46,451 bases of DNA from the NCBI GenBank assembly GCA_964595075.1, contig CAZQNT010000004.1, positions 1-46,451 of the forward strand, written 5' to 3'. Each line of letters opens with the position of its first letter. Positions within the stretch are counted from its first letter, which is position 1. Of the stretch, positions 23,001-30,407 are shown piece by piece. The notes under the pieces are model-generated. The model worked only from the letters and a program-made list of their open reading frames with translations, searched no databases and was not told the DNA's origin. The stretch is from JAHJFW01 sp964595075 (lineage in GTDB: Bacteria > Patescibacteriota > Patescibacteriia > 2-12-FULL-60-25). Made by a program: the position numbers and the translations under genes.

Positions 23001-24128
23001 CTAAACGATCACCCCTCCCCCCAAACATTCCTCTCCTTGATAGAAAACAGCGGATTGACCCGAGGTAACTGCTTTGACAGGTTTTTTGAATTCGACGCGA
23101 ATATGGTTTCCTGAATTAGCGCTCATGACGCAATGGACGGGATCTTGGCGGTATCTGACTTGCACTTCGCAGTCGAGCGGAAGAGACGGCGCGGATCCGC
23201 GCGTCCAGTGAAGATCGCGAACTTCCGCATCGCTTCGATACAGCATTGGATTATCTTCTCCTTGTACGACGATGAGCCGATGTTGTTTTAAATCTTTTGC
23301 CGCCACATACCACGGCGCCGCTCCGCGCGAAACGCGTATTCCTGCGCGTTGACCGATAGTAAATCCATCAAGGCCTTCGTGCGCTCCTATAACCGTCCCG
23401 TTCCCGTCCGTGATTTCTCCGGGCACGGACGGGATCCGCGTTCTCAAAAAATCTTCCATATCCAACTTGCCGATGAAACAAATCCCCTGGCTGTCAGGTT
23501 TCTCCGCAACTGGCAATCCTAATCGACGCGCCTCATCTCGTACCTCCGACTTTTTCAAATGACCGATCGGAAATAGAGACATTCGCAATGCCTCCTGCGG
23601 AACACGATATAAAAAATAGGATTGGTCCTTGTCACGATCCGCGCCACGGAATAAATGCGTAGTTCCCAGTGCACAGTTCTCAGTTCCCAGACACTCGGCA
23701 CTGTGTACTGAGCACTGAGCACTGTGAACCGTCCTCGCATAATGCCCCGTAGCTATGTACTTGATTCCAAGCTTCTTCGCTTCTTCAAGAAACAATCCGA
23801 ATTTAATTGATTGGTTGCACAAAACATCCGGATTCGGAGTTTCTCCCGCCTCGTATCCGCGAAACAATTCGTCTACAACGCGGCGACGATATTCTTTTTC
23901 AAAATCAAAAGTGAGCAGCGGGATGCCCAGCGCCGCCGCGACTCGAATAGCATCGCGTCGTTCGCCTTTCCACTGACACTCCCCGCTCCAAACGTCTTTA
24001 GAATCCGACCAGTTTTTTATAAACCCCCCGACAACGCTAAACCCCTGCTCCAACAACAAAGCAGCGGAAACGCTGGAATCCACTCCGCCGGACATTCCGA
24101 CGAGCACGGTTGGTCTCTTGTCTTTCAT
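23001..24128 (-). CDS. mnmA: tRNA-specific 2-thiouridylase MnmA
   Basis: The 375-aa enzyme adds sulfur to U34 of Lys/Glu/Gln tRNAs. Visible: PP-loop GMSGGVDSSVSA, NPDVLCNQSIKFG with Cys104, CFIG with Cys217 (the catalytic disulfide pair), ATGHYAR and DKDQSYFLYRV. The C-terminal barrel has QAVFYQGEECLGGGVI-like sequence (SGQSAVFYQGEECLGGG). Residues about 133-158 (TVHSAQCSVHSAECLGTENCALGTTH) are encoded by a 70-bp heptamer array inserted after GHYAR, in a surface loop of the family. The start follows the carboxypeptidase stop by 5 nt, indicating an operon with it. Confidence 0.96.
   Translation of the reverse strand: MKDKRPTVLVGMSGGVDSSVSAALLLEQGFSVVGGFIKNWSDSKDVWSGECQWKGERRDAIRVAAALGIPLLTFDFEKEYRRRVVDELFRGYEAGETPNPDVLCNQSIKFGLFLEEAKKLGIKYIATGHYARTVHSAQCSVHSAECLGTENCALGTTHLFRGADRDKDQSYFLYRVPQEALRMSLFPIGHLKKSEVRDEARRLGLPVAEKPDSQGICFIGKLDMEDFLRTRIPSVPGEITDGNGTVIGAHEGLDGFTIGQRAGIRVSRGAAPWYVAAKDLKQHRLIVVQGEDNPMLYRSDAEVRDLHWTRGSAPSLPLDCEVQVRYRQDPVHCVMSANSGNHIRVEFKKPVKAVTSGQSAVFYQGEECLGGGVIV
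23661..23730. repeat. 70-bp heptamer array inside mnmA
   Basis: Ten consecutive heptamers. The left half has AGT-N4 units (AGTTCCC, AGTGCAC, AGTTCTC, AGTTCCC, then AGACACT as transition), the right half N4-ACT units (CGGCACT, GTGTACT, GAGCACT, GAGCACT) and a last GTGAACC. Confidence 0.9.
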
Positions 24129-24133
24129 CGACC

Positions 24134-25021
24134 CTACCTATACTCCTGCCAAGCTTGGTTTGCAAGGGCTTTGGCGCTTTCGAAAGACGCGGCTCTTGTG
24201 GGCGACCCGAATACTACGATCATCAGATTGGGAAGTTTTTTTGTTTTGTCGGTCGGCTTCAAACGAACCGCCAGATTGTACATGGATTCATACAAAAAAC
24301 CGGTTTTTCCTCCTGTTACATACATGTCTTCGTATTTATCGGCGATAAGCATGTCGTTAGTGTTCTTCAGGGTTTTCCTCTCTTTTGTATTTCTAACAGT
24401 GAACTTGTACGACGCGGTGGTAGCGGGAAGACGAATGTCGTTGTACGAAAAAGCGGTTCTTGCAATCAACGCCATTTCACGCGCGGTAGTAACATTTTTC
24501 GGATCCATTCCGGACGGTTCAACGAAGTGAGTTTTTTTCAAACCCATCGCGAGCGCTCTCTTGTTCATGTAGCCGACGAATGTGGAACGCTTCAAACCGG
24601 TGATTCGAGCAAGTGCCATTGCGGCGTTATTGGCGCTTGCGGATATTGCGGAATAAAGAAGATCTTTGACGCTCATCGTGGCGCCTGAATTTACACGCAA
24701 TCTGCCGCCGCCCACTTCATCCGCGGATTTTATAGAAACCACCCTTGTCCATGACGGCCGGTATTGCAAAAAAACCATGGCGGTCATGAGTTTTGTCAAA
24801 GAAGCCGCGGGCCAAACCTTGTCTGCATTATATTCAAACAATATTTTTTTCGTATCCGAATTCATCACTATAGCCGATACATACGGCTTGGTGGATGTTA
24901 CAACCGGTTCTTGGGTATATGTTTCGTCCGTTGACGTAGTCTGCGCTTGCAACGCAAACGGAAATAGCAGTACCGCTATCACAACAAAACTCTTCAACTG
25001 AAATCGAGTGTTCATGCTCAT
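24134..25021 (-). CDS. dacA: D-alanyl-D-alanine carboxypeptidase (PBP5-like)
   Basis: From the ATG at 25021 (overlapping the hydrolase stop as ATGA) the product is 295 aa. A signal peptide (FVVIAVLLFPFALQA) precedes the serine peptidase S11 domain: SxxK in AASLTKLMTAM, SxN in SASANNAAMAL, KTG in GGKTGFLYES. It trims the terminal D-Ala of peptidoglycan stem peptides outside the membrane. The usual C-terminal beta-rich domain and amphipathic anchor are missing. It is in an operon with the hydrolase upstream and mnmA downstream. Confidence 0.9.
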   Translation of the reverse strand: MSMNTRFQLKSFVVIAVLLFPFALQAQTTSTDETYTQEPVVTSTKPYVSAIVMNSDTKKILFEYNADKVWPAASLTKLMTAMVFLQYRPSWTRVVSIKSADEVGGGRLRVNSGATMSVKDLLYSAISASANNAAMALARITGLKRSTFVGYMNKRALAMGLKKTHFVEPSGMDPKNVTTAREMALIARTAFSYNDIRLPATTASYKFTVRNTKERKTLKNTNDMLIADKYEDMYVTGGKTGFLYESMYNLAVRLKPTDKTKKLPNLMIVVFGSPTRAASFESAKALANQAWQEYR

Positions 25022-25695
25022 CCCTGGATCGTTGCCTTTAACCAAGCGGCAAGATCCTCCGCCAGTTTAGGTTGATTTTCCAAAATCTTTGTTCCGTGTC
25101 CGGCATTTTTCAGCGGTACGAATGTTTTTCTTTCCACTGCCGCGGATTCGGACAACGCCTTTGACGATTCAAACGACTCCTGATCGTCCCCTTCCGACGC
25201 CGCCACCCAAAGCGATTGAGTAGGAAGAACCGATCCTGCGTCGTATACAGCGTTCGTTCCGTGATAGTTGCGTCCGGGAGATAAAAGCGCTGCTCCGGAA
25301 ATTTCCGGTTCCTCCAAAAGCAATTGAACCGCAAGATTCGCTCCGATCGACGCTCCGCAAACGGCGATTCGCGCTCGTTCAAATCCTCGCCGCCTGATCC
25401 AATCCACGGCGCCGATTGCGTCTTGAAGCGACGATTGGTGCTCCTCGTCGCCAAACAGTTTGAAATCCAACTTCCCGCTTTCTTTACTATTCAAGCTTTC
25501 TCCATGCCCTCGCAGATCTATGGCAAGTGACGCCAGCCCCTTTGAAGCGAGAAGCGCCTGAAAACCTGCCCAAGAACTTTTGTCCGCAGGCATCATATGC
25601 AAAAGCAAGACTACTCCAAGAGTAGTCGGAGCGGTTACCCAATTGCCAACGATTTCGACTTCGTCGGCTGTAAAAAACGTTATGCGTTCTGCCAT
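25018..25695 (-). CDS. Alpha/beta hydrolase
   Basis: From MAERITFF at 25695 the product is 225 aa. It shows LLLHMMPADKSSWAGFQALL (oxyanion region), LAIDLRGHGES, the nucleophile elbow VCGASIGANLA, and a C-terminal LKNAGHGTKIL with the catalytic His. The acid is probably in LWVAASEGDDQESF. The fold resembles dienelactone hydrolases and esterases; the substrate is unknown. No signal peptide, so cytosolic. The frame extends to 25767 but the added stretch has no features. A TATTAT box lies 9 nt upstream of the chosen ATG. First gene of hydrolase-dacA-mnmA. Confidence 0.8.
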   Translation of the reverse strand: MAERITFFTADEVEIVGNWVTAPTTLGVVLLLHMMPADKSSWAGFQALLASKGLASLAIDLRGHGESLNSKESGKLDFKLFGDEEHQSSLQDAIGAVDWIRRRGFERARIAVCGASIGANLAVQLLLEEPEISGAALLSPGRNYHGTNAVYDAGSVLPTQSLWVAASEGDDQESFESSKALSESAAVERKTFVPLKNAGHGTKILENQPKLAEDLAAWLKATIQG

Positions 25696-25771
25696 ATTTT
25701 TTTGATAATACCACTTTATGTCATTCAAACGAAACCTGCACTGACTCGATCTCAAGACAATAACCATTCTT

Positions 25772-25867
25772 TGTCATCCCCGCGTAGGCGGGGATCCATC
25801 TCCTCGAGATATAAGGAATAGTATTTTCACGGTCTGGATCCCCCCGAATGCTTTCGGTGGGATGACA
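25772..25867. repeat. REP-like element R1, copy 3
   Basis: TGTCATCCCCGCGTAGGCGG...CTCGAGATATAAGGAATAG...GGTGGGATGACA, between two operons. Confidence 0.85.
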
Positions 25868-25904
25868 CTGGAAGGTTTTCCTGCTCCGTAGTGACTACAT
25901 TAAC

Positions 25905-27956
25905 TTATTCCTCGCCGAAAGTAACCCTCTGCCCGGGCTTGATCGGTTTCAGGTCGGATTTTGCAGAATATTCGTGATTAACCGAACTCACCGAGGATTT
26001 AAAAACAGTCGAACTTCTGGACGGCTCGATTACAGGCGCCGGAGGTCGTTGCGCTCTTTCGGGTTGCTTTGGTCGACCATTCAACTTCCTTTTATCCGTT
26101 TCAATGCGCCTTCCTTTTGCCTGCTCCAATTCTTCCAACATACCCATCGCGCGTTTCGATTCAGGTTGACGAGATTCGGATCTGCGCTCTGATCCGCCCG
26201 GAGGAAATGATTTGCGTTCGCCCACTATTCGCGGACGATTCAACTGCGATTTTTCTATCTTCGGCTCTTCTTCAAGCGAAATTCCCTCGCCTTCGCTCCC
26301 GCCTACTGCGGCTTCAAACGCGGATTTCAAAACCGTCTTTTTCGTTTTTCTCTCTTCGCGCATCAGAGGAAGACATTCCGAACAAAACATCGGACGCGAT
26401 GGATCCAGCTGTATCGGCATTTCCCATTTTTTTCCGCATCGCGAACACGTGTGCGAAAAAGCCGGTCTTTCTTTTTTCGGTTTCGGTTTGGCTATGGCTT
26501 CTAGCCGTTCCGGGCTGATTCGCAAATACTCTTCCGTTTCTTGAGTCGGCTCCTCAATACTCGCAGCGCCGAGCTCATCGCCTTTTTCGCGTTCCTCTTG
26601 CGTTTGAATAATCGGGTACGCGAGCTCTCTTTCGACTCCTGTCGCCTCCATTCCGCTCCAGCGCAAAACCTTTTCTTCGATCGCTTGCCGCGTTTGAGCG
26701 TATCGTTCTCTTGATACTGCGATAACTTTCTGTTCGCTGCCGGTGCGACTCCCGATTGGAGGTAGCGCGGTTGCGGAAAACGGCGCGGTCGCCACTCCGT
26801 CCACCATTAATTTGAGATACATCTGATATTTCGGAAGGTTCACCATATCTTCCGGCGTGAAAGTAGGAGTAAATTCATTCTCCAAAAATAACGCGTCCTC
26901 TCCACCGATTCGCATTACAATAATCGTCCCGACGTTTCCGAATATGGCGTCGCGAACGAGCATATCCCCCTTTTGCGTGAGCTGTCCGATGAACTGGTGA
27001 GCGATCGTGAGATTGAGACGATATTTGCGCGCTTCCGAAAGAATGCTCGCGAAAGATTCGTTCGCGAAGTTTTGGAATTCGTCGACGTACAAATAAAAGT
27101 CGCGACGATCTTCTTCGTTTTTAATATCCACGCGCTCCATTGCCGCAAGCTGTAATTTGGTTATGACCATTCCGCCCAGCAAACGCATGTTGTCTTCTCC
27201 GATTTTTCCTTTTGAGAGGTTGACTATAAAAATCTTTCCATCGTCCATGATCTGCCGCGGATTTATGGTGGATTGAACCTGCGCCACGATGTTTCGTATG
27301 ATCGAGGCGGATAAAAACTGGCCTACTTTGTTCAAAATTGGTGCGATGGCTTCCGTTGCGTATTTCTCCGTCCATGACGCGAACTCCGTAACCCAAAAAG
27401 TTTTTACAATCGGATTTTGGATTTTAATTATGACTCTTTTTCGATATTCCGGATCTACCAAAAGCCGGCTGATTCCGAGCAATGTCGCGCCGGGGTAATC
27501 CAAAAGCGCGAGCACGCAATTCAATAGAATATACTCCATGCGCGGGCTCCAAACGTCAGGCCATATTTTTTTAAAAACGCCCATAAGTCCGGATGCGACG
27601 AGGTGTTTTTGTTCCTCTCGTTCAACTTCGAGAATGTTGAAACCAACCGGAAAACTTTGATCCGCCGGATTGAAATACACAACGTCGTTGATTCGATGCG
27701 ACGGGATGAAGTCTAGCAATCGTTCCGCCGTGTCTCCGTGCGGATCGATGAAGCAGACCCCGTGTCCAGCCATGATGTCGGATAAAACCATGTTCTCAAG
27801 AAGCGTGGTTTTTCCCATTCCGGTTTTTCCCATCACGTACATGTGCCGTCGCCGATCTTCCGTCTTTATGCCAAACCGCCGAAACTGATTACGAAAATTA
27901 ACCTGAGCGAACAGATTTATCTCATTTTCGTGATCGTGGTTATAGGCGATGGGCAT
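25905..27956 (-). CDS. HerA/TraG-like P-loop ATPase with C-terminal zinc ribbon
   Basis: From the ATG at 27956 the product is 683 aa. Walker A: YVMGKTGMGKTTLLENMV; Walker B: DFYLYVDEFQNFA. Also GVCFIDPHGDTAERLLDFIP and LNLTIAHQFIGQLTQKGDMLVRDAIFGNVGTIIVMRIGGEDA, as in TraG/TraD/VirD4-type coupling ATPases and HerA. A C-terminal CSRCGKKWEMP...MFCSECLP zinc ribbon at about 540-580 and a long charged Pro-rich tail follow. I infer a DNA or protein pumping motor at the membrane, paired with the membrane protein upstream (28048-29364). Similar pairs are common in Patescibacteria as far as I recall. The frame is open to 28154, but that part runs through a heptamer array; no Shine-Dalgarno sequence is seen for either start. 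Confidence 0.85.
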   Translation of the reverse strand: MPIAYNHDHENEINLFAQVNFRNQFRRFGIKTEDRRRHMYVMGKTGMGKTTLLENMVLSDIMAGHGVCFIDPHGDTAERLLDFIPSHRINDVVYFNPADQSFPVGFNILEVEREEQKHLVASGLMGVFKKIWPDVWSPRMEYILLNCVLALLDYPGATLLGISRLLVDPEYRKRVIIKIQNPIVKTFWVTEFASWTEKYATEAIAPILNKVGQFLSASIIRNIVAQVQSTINPRQIMDDGKIFIVNLSKGKIGEDNMRLLGGMVITKLQLAAMERVDIKNEEDRRDFYLYVDEFQNFANESFASILSEARKYRLNLTIAHQFIGQLTQKGDMLVRDAIFGNVGTIIVMRIGGEDALFLENEFTPTFTPEDMVNLPKYQMYLKLMVDGVATAPFSATALPPIGSRTGSEQKVIAVSRERYAQTRQAIEEKVLRWSGMEATGVERELAYPIIQTQEEREKGDELGAASIEEPTQETEEYLRISPERLEAIAKPKPKKERPAFSHTCSRCGKKWEMPIQLDPSRPMFCSECLPLMREERKTKKTVLKSAFEAAVGGSEGEGISLEEEPKIEKSQLNRPRIVGERKSFPPGGSERRSESRQPESKRAMGMLEELEQAKGRRIETDKRKLNGRPKQPERAQRPPAPVIEPSRSSTVFKSSVSSVNHEYSAKSDLKPIKPGQRVTFGEE

Positions 27957-27975
27957 GGGGGGGGTGGGGGGATAG

Positions 27976-28038
27976 GAGTGCAGAGTGCAGAGTGCAGAGT
28001 AAGGAGCTGCATCAACTCGGAACTCGGAACTCGGCACT
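27976..28038. repeat. 63-bp heptamer array between the two secretion-like genes
   Basis: GAGTGCA x3, GAGTAAG, GAGCTGC, then ATCAACT, CGGAACT x2, CGGCACT. AGT-N4 on the left, N4-ACT on the right, as in mnmA. The CGGAACT/CGGCACT part recurs in glyA. Confidence 0.9.
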
Positions 28039-28047
28039 ATAACTAAC

Positions 28048-29364
28048 CTACCCGAACGGCAAATTATGAGGAGGTTCGGATCGTTTGGCTTCTGTTTTTT
28101 GAAGCTGCGGAGATTTTGTCTGAATGGAAATAGGAAAATGCCACAAGCTCGCAAGTTCTTCGATGTTCATGTGAAATCCCGGGATGCCCACCCAATTTGA
28201 ACGTGAACGGTATGCCTTCAATAAACGCGTCTTCCTCTTGTTATTGCGCATATCCTTAAAAATATGAAGGGTGCTGCTTATCCCGACCCGCTTGGTCTCC
28301 GGTTTAAGGGCTTGCATGTCGTTCGTGTTGAACTGCTTTATGCCGCCAATAAACGAATACAAAATCCTGGCTTTTTTAAAAACTTCTTTTTTAGCTATGT
28401 ATATGAATCGAATTTTACACTTAAAAACAATTTTAGAAATCTTCATCTCCACGGCTTCCAATACCTTCCTTTCTCCGGGCGTAAGATTAAACACTTTGCT
28501 TGAAAACGGATTTTCCTGTTTTTTAGAAACTTCCGGCGAGGGAATGATCCCGAGCCCCTGAAAAAGATGAACAAGTAGCTTGAAAGGATATGAAATTATG
28601 GATTCTATCATTCCCGGCTTGACTTCAACTTTTTGTCCGGTAAGTTTTTTCACGAACGCTTCTCCGGCTTTGCGAAATTCTTTCTGCTCAATCGGAGTCA
28701 AAACTATCTGATACCACGCATGCTCTCCGGGACCTAACCGCGACAAGCTCTCGAGAATCACTGACATGGGGTCTTTCAACTCGCCGGAAACTTTATCTTC
28801 AAACTCGTGAAAAGTCCGTATGGGATAAAAATCCTGATTAACTTTAACCATCTCGACGCCGAACAAGTCCCACTCCGGATCAGGATATTGCGCCGGAACC
28901 TGCATGGTGTAATCTGCAACTTCGGATATTTCCGCGTCCGGATATTGGGCGTATATGGTGGCTTCGATCAGATCGCGATATTTGCGAGTCGTGTACACCA
29001 AAAAAATAACGCGACCTTCCGTGGAAATAATTTCAACGCTGATCTGATCCTGAGTTTTTCCGTCAATCCATGTTTCCTTCACGCTGTTCGAACTGTGCGC
29101 TCCGGCGAGGTGGGCGAAAATATTTTCAACGGCGCGAGGCGTCTGTTCGGTAACGCGCGGAACGCTTATTGAAAGCAGAATCCATTCTTTTCTTGCATTG
29201 AAAGCCCCCTGGCGCAGATCAAGCCAATAGTGCGCAAGCGCCCAAAAAAACAGGATGGTTACAACAATCCAACCTCCGTTAATAAAAACATACCACATCG
29301 CGACGAACGGAGATTCGCCCGCGAGATCGAGAAATGAGTACCAACCGATCAATAGTCGTTCCAT
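28048..29364 (-). CDS. Membrane protein partner of the HerA-like ATPase
   Basis: From MERLLIGWYSF at 29364 the product is 438 aa. Two hydrophobic segments lie in the first 60 residues (SPFVAMWYVFINGGWIVVTILFFWALAHYWL); the rest is a large soluble region with QDQISVEIISTEGRVIFLVYTTRKYRDLIEATIYAQYPDAEISEV and a C-terminal helical part (RFIYIAKKEVFKKARILYSFIGG). It precedes the ATPase by about 90 nt, including a repeat array. I infer an inner-membrane component that docks the ATPase, comparable in position to VirB4-like N-terminal regions. No enzymatic motif. Confidence 0.7.
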   Translation of the reverse strand: MERLLIGWYSFLDLAGESPFVAMWYVFINGGWIVVTILFFWALAHYWLDLRQGAFNARKEWILLSISVPRVTEQTPRAVENIFAHLAGAHSSNSVKETWIDGKTQDQISVEIISTEGRVIFLVYTTRKYRDLIEATIYAQYPDAEISEVADYTMQVPAQYPDPEWDLFGVEMVKVNQDFYPIRTFHEFEDKVSGELKDPMSVILESLSRLGPGEHAWYQIVLTPIEQKEFRKAGEAFVKKLTGQKVEVKPGMIESIISYPFKLLVHLFQGLGIIPSPEVSKKQENPFSSKVFNLTPGERKVLEAVEMKISKIVFKCKIRFIYIAKKEVFKKARILYSFIGGIKQFNTNDMQALKPETKRVGISSTLHIFKDMRNNKRKTRLLKAYRSRSNWVGIPGFHMNIEELASLWHFPISIQTKSPQLQKTEAKRSEPPHNLPFG

Positions 29365-29411
29365 GTATTTTATACAGTATAACACAAAACCACGGAGTAA
29401 AAACATGTAAA

Positions 29412-29494
29412 TGTCATTCCACGATTTAATCGGGGAATCTTCCGGTTGGGGTTTTTCAATATGAAGATCCCCCGGTCAAGCCGTGGGATGACAT
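29412..29494. repeat. REP-like element R1, copy 4 (variant)
   Basis: TGTCATTCCACGATTTAATC...GAAGATCCCCCGGTCAAGCC...GGGATGACA. Same TGTCAT/ATGACA ends but a different centre from the CGTAGGCGG copies; its relative is the copy at 43672. Confidence 0.8.
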
Positions 29495-29508
29495 TGTTGG
29501 AGTAATCT

Positions 29509-30402
29509 TCAAACCCGTCTCTTCCTCCGTCCCCAATTGTTCCAAGAAACCAACATTGGCGCAGCTATAAAAATCGAAGAATACGCCCCTGTGGCGATAC
29601 CGACGATGAGCGCCAATGAGAAGTCTCGTATGGACGCGCCGCCGAAAAGGAAAACCGCTATTAACGCGAGAAGCGTGGTTAGTGTTGTGTTGAGCGATCG
29701 AAGCAGCGTTTGTCTGACGGATTTCTCTACGATGACTTCAAAATCACCGGAGCTTCGTTGCAAGTTTTCTCGCACGCGGTCAAGCACCACGATCGTGTCG
29801 TTGATCGAATATCCCATGATCGTGAGGATAGCCGCGATAAACGGCGTTCCGATTTCCGCTCCGTAGACTTTACCGAGAATCGCAAAAAGTCCTACCGGCA
29901 AAATTACGTCGTGAAATGCGGTGCCTATTGTTATGACGCCGTATTTCCAGGAAGTGATCGGGGCGGATACCTTCTTAAAAGCCCATGCGATATAGATAAG
30001 AATGGATACAAAAATCAGTACAAGGGCCATTATTGATTTGTTTCGCAACTCTTTTCCGATTGACGGACCGAACGACGTGAATTGCAATTCGTTTACGTCG
30101 CCGAAACGTTCTCGGAGCGCTTTTAACACGGCCTGGTGTGAATCCTCGTCGAGCGCTTTCATCCGGATGTTCACGTCTTTTTCGCCTACCGGCTGGACGG
30201 TCATTGATCCGAGGTTGAGCGATACGAGCGACTGTTCGACTTCAAGCGGCACCGGAGTATTTTCGAATCTGGCGGAAAGAAACGATCCTCCTGTAAAATC
30301 TATCCCGAATTTCAGTCCGAAAACCGCGACTGCCAAAATAGATCCGCCTACCATTATGCCGGAAAATGCGTACCAGGCCTTGCGTAATTTGATTATTGAC
30401 AT
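29509..30402 (-). CDS. secF: Protein translocase subunit SecF
   Basis: The 297-aa protein has six expected transmembrane segments. It shows GLKFGIDFTGGSFLSARF near the N-terminus, ILTIMGYSINDTIVVLDRVREN (TM4 motif with the ND pair) and SLNTTLTTLLALIAVFLFGGASIRDFSLALIVGIATGAYSSIF. Couples the proton gradient to late steps of secretion. Starts 5 nt after the SecD stop. Confidence 0.97.
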   Translation of the reverse strand: MSIIKLRKAWYAFSGIMVGGSILAVAVFGLKFGIDFTGGSFLSARFENTPVPLEVEQSLVSLNLGSMTVQPVGEKDVNIRMKALDEDSHQAVLKALRERFGDVNELQFTSFGPSIGKELRNKSIMALVLIFVSILIYIAWAFKKVSAPITSWKYGVITIGTAFHDVILPVGLFAILGKVYGAEIGTPFIAAILTIMGYSINDTIVVLDRVRENLQRSSGDFEVIVEKSVRQTLLRSLNTTLTTLLALIAVFLFGGASIRDFSLALIVGIATGAYSSIFIAAPMLVSWNNWGRRKRRV

Positions 30403-30407
30403 ACGTT

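Noticed and set aside
27957..28154. 66-codon N-terminal extension of the HerA-like ATPase.
   Set aside because: Most of it is the translation of the array at 27976-28038 and of the end of the upstream gene.
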